Shown piece after piece: positions 26,673-35,671 of a stretch of DNA of 45,953 nucleotides. The notes under the pieces were generated by a model that did not search any database, was not told the origin of the DNA, and saw nothing but the letters and a program-made list of their open reading frames with translations. How positions within the stretch are numbered: position 1 is the first letter of the stretch; each line of letters starts with the position of its first letter. Source of the stretch: a bacterium (GTDB lineage: Bacteria > Patescibacteriota > Patescibacteriia > SG8-24); the NCBI GenBank assembly GCA_023246225.1, contig JAHFIV010000004.1, positions 1 to 45,953 on the forward strand, in the 5' to 3' direction. A program made the position numbers and the translations under genes.

Positions 26673-27179
26673 ATGCAAAATACCTCTCTTTCACGCACAG
26701 AAAAAATAATCGTCGCGCTCGCTGCTGTTGGTGTCGTGGTGATGGGATACCTTATTTACGTGCACTACGAAAAAACCGGTAGCACGCTGTGTGATCTTGC
26801 GCCGGGTTTTTCTTGCGAAGTCGTGAATAAAAGTATCTACGCAGAGATTTTTGGTGTGCCGGTATCGGTGCTCGGACTCGCATATTTTTTTTCCGTCATC
26901 GTGCTTGTCGCAGGAAGAATTCGTCATGGCGCGAAAGCGATCGAACTGTTCACGCTCGGCGCGCTCGTTTTTTCTCTGTACCTCACGGTCGTTGAAGTGT
27001 ATCTGCTCGGGACGATCTGTCTTTTTTGTGAATTTTCCAAAGTACTCATGTTCATCATTCTTGGGGTGACGCACCGCGCAAGTCGCCGATCCGGCACACC
27101 GGTACCCGCAAAATTTCACGCGGCAGCACTCGTTGCAGGCGGAGTGGGAACGGTCGTTTTACATTTTATCCAACGATGA
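26673..27179 (+). CDS. Vitamin K epoxide reductase (VKOR) family membrane protein
   Basis: CDLAPGFSCEVVNKSIYAEIFGVPVSVLGLAYF and TICLFCEFSK (CxxC). Confidence 0.85.
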   Translation: MQNTSLSRTEKIIVALAAVGVVVMGYLIYVHYEKTGSTLCDLAPGFSCEVVNKSIYAEIFGVPVSVLGLAYFFSVIVLVAGRIRHGAKAIELFTLGALVFSLYLTVVEVYLLGTICLFCEFSKVLMFIILGVTHRASRRSGTPVPAKFHAAALVAGGVGTVVLHFIQR

Positions 27180-27889
27180 TGCCAATCTTTTTTCTTGCGA
27201 TCGCAGCGGGATTTCTCACCATTCTTGCACCGTGTATTCTTCCAGTGTTACCGATTCTTCTCGGTACGAGCGGTGGAAAATCCCGATGGAAACCGTTTCT
27301 CACAATTATCGGATTCGTAGGGAGTTTCAGTATTCTCGGTGCAGCGTTTGCAACCGCAGGAAATTTTTTGGGGATCAGCAACGCTGTCGCCAGGGACGTT
27401 GCGGTCGTGCTTCTGCTTTTGTTCGGCCTCTCGCTATTGTTTGAGAGTGTGTATGACCGCGCCATGATACGGCTACAGCCGATACTGGCAGGATGGAGCG
27501 CAAAAATTTCTGGTGGTGCGATATTTCGCACCGATGCGCTCAGCGGACTTCTCGTCGGTGTGTCGCTCGGACTTGTGTGGACACCGTGCGCTGGTCCGAT
27601 TCTCGGCACGATTCTCACCATTGCGACGCGGAGCAACGATTATGTGACAACGTTACTTCTCATGATCGCGTACTCTCTCGGTGCAGGAATCCCGATGGGA
27701 CTGATCGCATACGGTGGACAGAAATTTCAGAAAAAATTATTGACGTTCGGTGCGTGGCATTCGATCGTGCAAAAATTTTTTGGCGCGCTTGTCATTGCGA
27801 TGGCGATCGCGATCTTTACCGGCTACGATACGCACATCATCACGAGCCTCATTCATTTGTATCCGTCCAACTTTACTTCAAAGTTATAA
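27176..27889 (+). CDS. CcdA/DsbD-like transmembrane thiol-disulfide transporter
   Basis: AAGFLTILAPCILPVLPILLG; GLVWTPCAGPILGTIL; ATGA overlap with VKOR. Confidence 0.88.
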   Translation: MMPIFFLAIAAGFLTILAPCILPVLPILLGTSGGKSRWKPFLTIIGFVGSFSILGAAFATAGNFLGISNAVARDVAVVLLLLFGLSLLFESVYDRAMIRLQPILAGWSAKISGGAIFRTDALSGLLVGVSLGLVWTPCAGPILGTILTIATRSNDYVTTLLLMIAYSLGAGIPMGLIAYGGQKFQKKLLTFGAWHSIVQKFFGALVIAMAIAIFTGYDTHIITSLIHLYPSNFTSKL

Positions 27890-27892
27890 CCT

Positions 27893-29017
27893 ATGAAAGA
27901 AAAGTCAAAAATTGCACTCGTGGTCGTGCTCGGTCTCATCGTGCTTGTATTCATGGCGTGGATCGCTGGTCGTCGTGCGGAGAAACTGGGGCTCATCGGC
28001 AACACCGCCGTCCCTTCTCAAGAATCGCCAAAGGATGGAGCAGTAACCGGTGCGCTCCCTGTGCTTCAGGACCACATGCCAGAGTTCAAAGGGATCACTG
28101 CATGGCTGAACTCCGCGCCACTCACATCGGAATCGCTCAAAGGAAAAGTGGTTCTCATCGATTTTTGGACGTATTCCTGTATCAACTGCATTCGCACGTT
28201 GCCGTACGTCACCGCTTGGCATGAGAAGTATCACGATAAAGGTTTGGTGATCGTCGGTGTGCACACGCCAGAATTTGCGTTCGAAAAAGAACAGAGCAAC
28301 GTTGAGAAAGCGATTCGTGATCACCTGATTCACTATCCCGTTGCGATGGATAATAACTACGCAACGTGGGACGCGTACAACAATCAGTACTGGCCGGCAG
28401 AATATCTTTTTGATAGCAAGGGACGACTACGCCACACGCATTTTGGAGAAGGGCAGTACGATGAAACCGAATCCGCGATTCGTGCGTTGCTTGAAGAGGC
28501 GGGGAACGACGTAGCGAAGGCACCGGTGACCGATATTACCTCGACAACCCTTTTTTCTCGTATTAATTCGCCGGAGACATACATCGGTTACAGTCGACAA
28601 GAATATTTTGCGAGCAAAGTCGATGTTGGGCGGGATAAGCCGCGAGAGTACGCCTTTCCCGGAGTCGTAACGATCAACCGATTTTCGCTCGCGGGTACAT
28701 GGAAGATCGAAAGCGAACGTGCGGTGCTGCAAAAAGCGGTGGGATCGATTTTTTATTATTACGATGCATCAAATGCAAATCTTGTGATGGGTGGCGGAGG
28801 AAACACCGTTCGGGCGGTGGTGACTCTCGATGGAAAACCGGTACCAAAAGAATTTCGTGGAGGAGATATTATTGAGAGCGAAGGAAAAACGTATGTGGAC
28901 GTGCGCGACGAGCGTCTGTACTCACTGATCGATGGAAAAGGAAACTACGGTGAACACAAATTGCAAGTTGATTTCTTGAGCCCGGGAGTGGAGTGCTACG
29001 CTTTTACTTTTGGGTAA
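27893..29017 (+). CDS. TlpA/DipZ-like thioredoxin-domain protein
   Basis: VLIDFWTYSCINCIRTLPYVTAWHEKY; NNQYWPAEYLFD; C-terminal DipZ-type extension. Confidence 0.85.
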   Translation: MKEKSKIALVVVLGLIVLVFMAWIAGRRAEKLGLIGNTAVPSQESPKDGAVTGALPVLQDHMPEFKGITAWLNSAPLTSESLKGKVVLIDFWTYSCINCIRTLPYVTAWHEKYHDKGLVIVGVHTPEFAFEKEQSNVEKAIRDHLIHYPVAMDNNYATWDAYNNQYWPAEYLFDSKGRLRHTHFGEGQYDETESAIRALLEEAGNDVAKAPVTDITSTTLFSRINSPETYIGYSRQEYFASKVDVGRDKPREYAFPGVVTINRFSLAGTWKIESERAVLQKAVGSIFYYYDASNANLVMGGGGNTVRAVVTLDGKPVPKEFRGGDIIESEGKTYVDVRDERLYSLIDGKGNYGEHKLQVDFLSPGVECYAFTFG

Positions 29018-29046
29018 CTTGAATCCAACGGGTCTGCGGGTCCTGT

Positions 29047-29113
29047 TAGGGTTTTTACCCCGTCAGTGCTCGCCCCTTCGGGTCTGCGCGCCGTCGGGGT
29101 CCCCAAAAACCCC
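29047..29113. repeat. Large imperfect stem-loop module beside composite repeat C4
   Basis: agggtttttaccccg ... cggggtccccaaaaacccc. Confidence 0.6.
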
Positions 29114-29123
29114 GCCACCTCTC

Positions 29124-29250
29124 TGTCATTCCGGGCCGTGACCCGGAATCCAGAACGTAAAAAAGACCAAACGAAATCCGTTTGGTCTTTTTATTTCTGG
29201 ATTCCGGCTCGGAGGCCGGAATGACAACAGAGGGGAGGCTGGAATGACAG
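29124..29250. repeat. Composite palindromic repeat copy C4
   Basis: tgtcattccgggccgtgacccggaatccagaacgtaaaaa - agaccaaacgaaatccgtttggtct - tttatttctggattccggctcggaggccggaatgaca ... ggaatgacag. Confidence 0.9.
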
Positions 29251-29265
29251 AGAAAACGTAGGAAT

Positions 29266-29952
29266 CTACTTCGCTGGTATCACCGTCGAGCAACGCACCT
29301 GCGCCGGATAACTTTCAGCGATCGTGCATGGTCCGGGACATCCTGCAGCGAGGCATTCTTTTCCTTGGGGGACACAGGCGGTGCCGCGGCGGCCCGGGAG
29401 TACAGCGCAGGTTTGTCCTGCTGCGCATGGGTTTGTCAGTCCGCAGAGTTGTGGTGGAAGATGTGCGGACGCGTCGAGGGCAAAGCAATGGCGACCTGCG
29501 CTGTGTGTCCAATCAACCTGCGGGATCGCGCCGTACGGTTCTGGTGCGCGCATCGGCATCGATGGCGCTGGTCCATCTGCAGCATTTTTTTGTGTGGGGA
29601 GCGCGAACATCGTGCATAGTTCGTACGTCGAACCGCCAGTCACGCGATACTCGTATGGCACTTTCGTTTCAGGATCATTGAACGAATTCACGGCGTACTG
29701 CATTTTTCCACTGCTCGTCACGTCGTGGAGATTCGTCGGAACAGCATTTGTGGTGTCGAAGTATGCGTCGATCGCATTCGAAATTTGTTGCAGATCGTTC
29801 AGACGTTGGTTATCAAAATTTTGTGACCGGACCGAGCGTGGTGATCCTGCGAGATACAGTCCGCCAACAACCGCGGCGGCAACCATCGCGACGACGCATC
29901 CAACGAAGACGCGGAAACTATTTATTCCTTTTCTTCTTTTCTCAGATCCCAT
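29266..29952 (-). CDS. Pseudopilin-like membrane-anchored protein with Cys-rich C-terminal tail
   Basis: N-terminal TM then NQRLNDLQQISNAIDAYFDTTNAVPTNL; C-term CGLTNPCAAGQTC...CLAAGCPGPC. Confidence 0.5.
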   Translation of the reverse strand: MGSEKRRKGINSFRVFVGCVVAMVAAAVVGGLYLAGSPRSVRSQNFDNQRLNDLQQISNAIDAYFDTTNAVPTNLHDVTSSGKMQYAVNSFNDPETKVPYEYRVTGGSTYELCTMFALPTQKNAADGPAPSMPMRAPEPYGAIPQVDWTHSAGRHCFALDASAHLPPQLCGLTNPCAAGQTCAVLPGRRGTACVPQGKECLAAGCPGPCTIAESYPAQVRCSTVIPAK

Positions 29953-30545
29953 AAGTAATAACCAAAGATGAGTAGCGCGATCACGAGCACGGTGAGTACT
30001 TTGAGTAAGAAACGCAGAGTGAGTTCACCGCCAAGCAGATTGAAAAGCAGTGTGATGAGATCACCGATGATCACGCCGGCCGCAACGAACAACGTGAGAT
30101 ACGTCAGCCACTTGCGAATTTTTGAACTTTTCTTTTCAGAATCTTTGCGGATCGCCGTCATCATGATCGAAGTCAGCCACAGGTATAGGGGGAACGCGAC
30201 GATCAGCGACGCGACGGACATGCGCACGCCGGTCACATCGGTTGCGCCGTAGTTTTGGAGGTCGGGCAACCAGCGATTGATGAAATTAAAAAGTAACGCA
30301 CCGAAATTAAACGCGCTGATGTACAGACAGACGAAAAGAAGCAGATACATGAACGTCTCGCGCGCAGAGAAATACGGTTTGTAGCGCGGTACCGCGATCG
30401 GAAAATCGACGTCGGCGTACAGGCCCAGCGCGGCGGCGATCTGATCCTCCTGCCAACCCGCGGCGAGCAATGCGTGGTGGATGTCATGACGCGGGATTTT
30501 TCGTTCGAGTGCGTCTTTGACGAACGATTGAAGCTCATTGGTCAT
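29922..30545 (-). CDS. DUF5671-like membrane protein
   Basis: PRYKPYFSARETFMYLLLFVCLYISAFNFGALLFNFINRWLPD; about 4 TM; N-terminal ALLAAGWQEDQIAAAL helix. Confidence 0.55.
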   Translation of the reverse strand: MTNELQSFVKDALERKIPRHDIHHALLAAGWQEDQIAAALGLYADVDFPIAVPRYKPYFSARETFMYLLLFVCLYISAFNFGALLFNFINRWLPDLQNYGATDVTGVRMSVASLIVAFPLYLWLTSIMMTAIRKDSEKKSSKIRKWLTYLTLFVAAGVIIGDLITLLFNLLGGELTLRFLLKVLTVLVIALLIFGYYLWDLRKEEKE

Positions 30546-30647
30546 ATACAAACCAGTATAACCCGAGAAGAGAGTTTTGAGGAGGTTCTCTAGTCATTTA
30601 CACGCACCTGTGCGAAAATAGTCATTGGAAACATCACTCATCTATTT

Positions 30648-30797
30648 ATGGACTCGCTCCGTATCCGTGAAGCGTGGCAAAAATTTTCTGAAAAAATGCG
30701 CGCTTTACGCGCAAGGCAATTAGAGTTGTTGCAACGTTTTTCCAAAAAACAAGAAGAGGCGCGGATTGAAAAACTTCGTAAGGAAATCAAGGGTTGA
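30648..30797 (+). CDS. 49-aa charged micro-ORF immediately upstream of the giant ORF
   Basis: MDSLRIREAWQKFSEKMRALRARQLELLQRFSKKQEEARIEKLRKEIKG*; stop 2 nt before the next ATG at 30800; below the ORF-track size cutoff. Confidence 0.55.
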   Translation: MDSLRIREAWQKFSEKMRALRARQLELLQRFSKKQEEARIEKLRKEIKG

Positions 30798-30799
30798 AT

Positions 30800-33700
30800 A
30801 TGTCTGATTCTCAGGACGGCGAAAAACCGCATCCAGACCAAAATCCGGATCAAAAACCACCAGATGGGGGGCTGGAAGTTTCGGCTATCGAAACATTTTC
30901 TGAGGAACAAGTTGATGCGATCGTTCAAGAAGCTGATGATGAAGTTCGTGCATTAGAGGATGGTGGTGAGACGACTGCTACGAAGATCGCCGAGACACTC
31001 GACACGGAGATCGATCCTGAGACAAGCGGCGCGCTTCGTGAAATTGAGACAGAGGCAGAGACCGCCGAAGCAGAACTAAACACCGCGATCGTCGAAGCGG
31101 AAAAAGTGCATGATTTTACAAGTCTGATCGTAGAATTGAACGACGCAGCGAAGGGCTGTGTGGGTGCCGATGGTGAGCTTGATGAAAATATATTTGGTCA
31201 GCTGTCACCAGAAGAAAAGGAAAGAATTCAAGTGGCGTTTTCTTCTTTTGAGGAAGCCATCCAGAGTGATCCGATTGAATTTTTTGCTGCAACCGAAGCG
31301 CTACAAATTTTAAAAAATGGCGTACTCAAAAAAGATTACCTAGGCACCCTTTGTCGAGCGGCAGAGAAAATTGCCGAAAGCGATCCAGGCGCAGCGTTTG
31401 ATGCATACAGAAATGCGACAGACGATGCAGCAGCGCAAGAACAACGAAAGAGGTTCGATGTTCGCTTTTTTGAAACTGAACGTAAAAAAATCGCGCAAAT
31501 TCTCACGGAGAATCCGATCGCTGCTGCGAACGATTTTGTAAAAATTGAAGGTCGCGCGCGAGAGCTTGAACTCATCGGACTCGATCGCGATGCAGCAGAA
31601 ATCGCTGAAAAGATAAAAGAGGAAGTTCGGAAAGCGATCGAGGGTGGAGCGGATGGGGTCGCGTTGTACCGACAACTCGCCGATACTGCTCCTGGTGACC
31701 AAGTCGTAGCGAGCATTCTCGTAGAAAAGGCGCTTGCAAAAGAACCGAACAAAGATTGGGAGGGGAGAAAACAGGTGGCGATCGCAACGCTCGGTGAGAC
31801 TGCGCCTGAAGCGCTACTCGTTGCAGCGATCGGCCAGTATACTTACATGGCGTGGACACCCGAGGAACGCGCCACGATCATTGAAAAAATTAGCCGTCTC
31901 CCCGATGCAAAAACATCGATTCTTGCAGAAGTGGGGCCTGGCCTTCCAGAAAATCTTAGCCGAGAGGTTCGTCGAGCACTTTTTGATGCGTATCTCAGGC
32001 ATAAACCAGAATCGATCATCAATTATGCGGGACGATTTCCAGAAGAGATCGCTGCCCTTCCTGAACAAGAGCGCAATCAGATGATCGATGGCGCCATTAA
32101 AGGGGATCCGTTCTCGATCGTTCGCCAAGCTGATGCGTGGCGGAGCGTTCTCACCGACGAGCAGCGAAAAAATATAGTGCTTTCGATAGTGGAGCAAAGG
32201 ATCCTTGATCAGGGTAATCAAGGAGAATTTTTGCTGACAAAAATGCCGGAAGTGGCGGCGGCTTTCACACCAGAAATAATCGATATGGCCATCAGTGCGC
32301 AACCGCATACTGTGCTCCAGCTGATGGACAGGGGGCGCATCATCCTCACTGTACCGCAACAAAAAGAAATGGTGATTTCGTTGGCGGTGCACGGCATGTT
32401 GTATCCTGACTCAATTAAACAACTTGAGAAAGTTGGCGCACTGTCGAGCGAGGCAATCGATGCCGTTATCGATTTTCAACCCGCGTTGATGCTCAGGTTT
32501 ATCGCGGAGAAAAAGTTGCAAGTTACCGCATCACAAGCGAAGCAGGCGATGGTGAGGCGGTTTACTGCAGACACCTCGCCGACGTTTTCCACGGAGAACG
32601 TCGAGAACGTTGCTGTAGAATTTGGAGTGAAATTTTCTGAGGAGGAGGCGTGGAAGATTCTTGATACCATGATGGAGAACGGATACATCACGAATAGTGA
32701 TGCGCTTGGCTGTCTCAAGCGGTTGCTCTCCGCGGGAGAGGTGGAGCCGCGACTCACCAAGCTCGTGAACGCTGCGGAGCGCATCGTGAACTCACCTTCC
32801 GCATCTCTTCGTCGCCTTTCCCGAGAATTACTCGGTCAACTGCGTTCGGTGGAAGACCCCGAGGCTGCGTTTTCGCAGATCGAAGGAATTTTTGAACGTA
32901 ACCAACTGCCGCTCACAGGAAAACTTTATAAAGTGTTCGAGACGCTGTACCCGAAAGAACGGTTAGAAAAAATGGCGCAAGCAGAACACTGCAGTCCGAC
33001 GCTTCGTGCAGAGAGTCATCGCGGAAGGATGCTCACTATTTATAAAGATCTGCTCAGCGTGCAACTCGACTCCGCAAACCCATCGCTTCGTAGCTACTTG
33101 GAAACGCTGAGGGGTGGCGAGGACCTGATGAACAAAGTCGATACCGAGGGGATCGATGCACTTACGGTAGATGAACAACGGCTTTTTGAATCGTTCGTTG
33201 AAAAAATAAAACGGCTCCATCAAACATCGCTCGCCGGTCGATTGCAAGAGGGTGGTGCACCTGCAAATAAAGAGGAGACAAGCGATGTGTATCGCGGCCT
33301 TCGAGAGAGTCTCTCGGTAAAAGAGGGACAGACGTTGAATGGCCGTATCGCGGAGATGTATCTGAAGCCGCTCGGACTTGAAACGATCGCGCAGGCGCTC
33401 GAGAGAATGGGCACTGCCCGTGCGTCAGCCGATCAGCGGAATCGAGAATCGGTCGCGAACGGAAACGGACAGATCGAAATGAAACCTGGTGATTTGATCA
33501 AAGGTTTCGAGAGTTACCACCTTCGCAATATTTTGGAAAACGGTTCCGTTGCGAGGGAATTTCTTGGGGGAGATGCGGATTCTGACCGGACACCTTTTGA
33601 TACCGACCTGTGGCGTCTTCAGCCCGGTGATACCGAGGCCGGTTTTGCTGGTGCAGTGGCATTAACCTCGGTCGGCACGTACGGCGATACGTTCATGGTC

Positions 33701-34909
33701 GTGCGCGATCGTGGCCAATTCCAAGAAACAACGGCCACCGATGACCCTGCGACATTGCAACGCGAAGCGCGTAAACGTGAATCACGACTCGAACTTTTCA
33801 AAACCGGTGTATGGGGTGAACGCCACTTTGGCATACGAACCGGACTTCCCTCAACCGAAATCGCCGCGATCGGATTCTCAAAGAAGGTCACCGACGATCC
33901 ACAACGTTTTGAAAGTCGCGTCATGGATATCGTTGCAAACGGTGTGTACATCCCAGTCGTTGATCAGGAAGGGCAGATCCTTCTCACCCCTGAACAGTTT
34001 GATGAATATCGCGCGCGATATTTTGGCGGCATCGACGGCGAACCGTTCCGTAAAAAAGAATCGGCGATGGAGAATGCGCGCATGCACGCCGACGCGGTGC
34101 AAGCGGTCATCGAGGAGAAGCGGAAAGAAAAGGCTGTGGTCGAACGGATGAATACCGAGCTGCGCGATCTCATCGCTGCCGTACTCACTGCGCAAGGCAT
34201 TGAGATGAGTGCGGGATTCGATGAGATCCTCACGAGCGCGGAGATTTATGACACCGGTTCATCGAGTCGCGATACGAACGTTCCGGGATCATACGATTTC
34301 GATTTCATTCTCAAACTTAACGCGATCGACTTACCGAAGGCTGCAGCGTTGAACGCAGCGATCGTTGCAAAGCTCGGTGGCACGCTTCACGAAGGACACC
34401 GACCGAAGCAGCTGCGCGTACTTGGTGCGCCGGTCGGTGGTGAGACAGTGGACGTTGACGTTGGTTTCGTGAGTAAATCTGAGGGTGCGCAATATGAATC
34501 GCATGATGCTGCGAACGATCGTCTTGATGCGGTACGTCGTGATTTCGGCGATGAAGCCCACGAACGCGTTGTGGCGAACATCGTTCTCACCAAGAAAATT
34601 CTCAAAGAGGGACATGCGTACAAAAAAGTTGAGGACGGTGGTATCGGTGGAATCGGTGTAGAAAATTGGATTCTTTCCGAAGGTGGGAGCGCTCTTGTGG
34701 CATTCGAATCGTTCGAGAAAGCTGCGTTTGATGGAGAAAAACTTCGTTCACTCGAGGAATTTAAAAAAGACTATAAAGTTTTGGATCCTGGTATCAATGC
34801 AAAAACCGGCGACCACGGCAATTTCATCGAGCATTTGACAGGGGACGGGTATAGAAAGATGGCCGAGACGATTCAACAGTATCTCAAAAAAGTACGCGCG
34901 TCGGCGTAA
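30800..34909 (+). CDS. Very large helical-repeat protein with C-terminal Pol-beta-type nucleotidyltransferase-like domain
   Basis: YDTGSSSRDTNVPGSYDFDFILKLN (GS...DxD) and ETVDVDVGFV (third acidic residue), GGIGGIGVENWIL; long N-terminal helical region. Confidence 0.65.
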   Translation: MSDSQDGEKPHPDQNPDQKPPDGGLEVSAIETFSEEQVDAIVQEADDEVRALEDGGETTATKIAETLDTEIDPETSGALREIETEAETAEAELNTAIVEAEKVHDFTSLIVELNDAAKGCVGADGELDENIFGQLSPEEKERIQVAFSSFEEAIQSDPIEFFAATEALQILKNGVLKKDYLGTLCRAAEKIAESDPGAAFDAYRNATDDAAAQEQRKRFDVRFFETERKKIAQILTENPIAAANDFVKIEGRARELELIGLDRDAAEIAEKIKEEVRKAIEGGADGVALYRQLADTAPGDQVVASILVEKALAKEPNKDWEGRKQVAIATLGETAPEALLVAAIGQYTYMAWTPEERATIIEKISRLPDAKTSILAEVGPGLPENLSREVRRALFDAYLRHKPESIINYAGRFPEEIAALPEQERNQMIDGAIKGDPFSIVRQADAWRSVLTDEQRKNIVLSIVEQRILDQGNQGEFLLTKMPEVAAAFTPEIIDMAISAQPHTVLQLMDRGRIILTVPQQKEMVISLAVHGMLYPDSIKQLEKVGALSSEAIDAVIDFQPALMLRFIAEKKLQVTASQAKQAMVRRFTADTSPTFSTENVENVAVEFGVKFSEEEAWKILDTMMENGYITNSDALGCLKRLLSAGEVEPRLTKLVNAAERIVNSPSASLRRLSRELLGQLRSVEDPEAAFSQIEGIFERNQLPLTGKLYKVFETLYPKERLEKMAQAEHCSPTLRAESHRGRMLTIYKDLLSVQLDSANPSLRSYLETLRGGEDLMNKVDTEGIDALTVDEQRLFESFVEKIKRLHQTSLAGRLQEGGAPANKEETSDVYRGLRESLSVKEGQTLNGRIAEMYLKPLGLETIAQALERMGTARASADQRNRESVANGNGQIEMKPGDLIKGFESYHLRNILENGSVAREFLGGDADSDRTPFDTDLWRLQPGDTEAGFAGAVALTSVGTYGDTFMVVRDRGQFQETTATDDPATLQREARKRESRLELFKTGVWGERHFGIRTGLPSTEIAAIGFSKKVTDDPQRFESRVMDIVANGVYIPVVDQEGQILLTPEQFDEYRARYFGGIDGEPFRKKESAMENARMHADAVQAVIEEKRKEKAVVERMNTELRDLIAAVLTAQGIEMSAGFDEILTSAEIYDTGSSSRDTNVPGSYDFDFILKLNAIDLPKAAALNAAIVAKLGGTLHEGHRPKQLRVLGAPVGGETVDVDVGFVSKSEGAQYESHDAANDRLDAVRRDFGDEAHERVVANIVLTKKILKEGHAYKKVEDGGIGGIGVENWILSEGGSALVAFESFEKAAFDGEKLRSLEEFKKDYKVLDPGINAKTGDHGNFIEHLTGDGYRKMAETIQQYLKKVRASA

Positions 34910-34960
34910 GTTTCCACGCGCGTATAGAGAAAAACACCCTCTTTAGAAGGATGTTTTTCA

Positions 34961-35035
34961 TGGTCGGGGCGACAGGGATTGAACCTGCGGCCTCTCGGTC
35001 CCGAACCGAGCGCACTACCACTGTGCTACGCCCCG
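34961..35035 (-). tRNA. tRNA-Pro (anticodon CGG), CCA encoded
   Basis: Acceptor cggggcg/cgccccg; anticodon arm ctcgg-ttcggga-ccgag; T arm with ggttcaatcc; 3' ACCA. Confidence 0.93.
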
Positions 35036-35101
35036 ATGTGCCATATAAGATAGAAGAGTTTGCGATAATTATCAAGTTTTTGGGATGAACGCATGTTTTT
35101 C

Positions 35102-35257
35102 TCATTCCAGACTCCTTTCTTTGTCATTCCGACCCCCGGATCTGATCCGGGGCGGAATCCAGAACGTAAAAAAAGGCCAAACGGATTTCAGTTGGCCTTT
35201 GTATTTCTGGATTCCGGCTCGGAGGCCGGAATGACAAGGAGGGGAGTCGGAATGAAA
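35102..35257. repeat. Composite palindromic repeat copy C5
   Basis: tgtcattccgacccccggatctgatccggggcggaatccagaacgtaaaaa - aggccaaacggatttcagttggcct - ttgtatttctggattccggctcggaggccggaatgaca. Confidence 0.85.
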
Positions 35258-35266
35258 GAGGGGGGT

Positions 35267-35566
35267 CTAGTCCTCATCGGACGAATTCGGATCACGAATG
35301 AACGGTTTGGAAGGGCGTTCTCGCGCCTCTTCGATCAGCCAGTCGAGCAGGTCCAGTGCCTGCACTTTTCCGTAGTCCTCGAACAACATCTCCGAGAGTG
35401 CGTCGCGACAATCCTCGACGTATTCCTGTGGATAGGGATGTGCCAGCTCACCACCTGCAGCACGGTCGTATCGGACATACTCGCCCACACGTTCATCGAG
35501 CGGCGTCGAGCGAAACTTATTTTTGAGGCGTTCGACGCGGTCATCTCGCGTTTCGTTGGGCGGCAT
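35267..35566 (-). CDS. Hypothetical acidic protein
   Basis: 99-aa ORF, aggaggt upstream of start. Confidence 0.55.
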   Translation of the reverse strand: MPPNETRDDRVERLKNKFRSTPLDERVGEYVRYDRAAGGELAHPYPQEYVEDCRDALSEMLFEDYGKVQALDLLDWLIEEARERPSKPFIRDPNSSDED

Positions 35567-35624
35567 GCGTACCTCCTCTCACGTCCGCGCTGAGCTTACC
35601 CGCGTGTGCAAAAATGAGCAACTG

Positions 35625-35633
35625 TTATCCACA
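35625..35633 (+). promoter_or_regulatory. Perfect DnaA box upstream of rarA
   Basis: TTATCCACA; -10-like TATACT at 35658-35663; ATG at 35672. Confidence 0.55.
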
Positions 35634-35671
35634 CCTGCCTGTTCAGCGATAGTCGCCTATACTGAGCAGGT

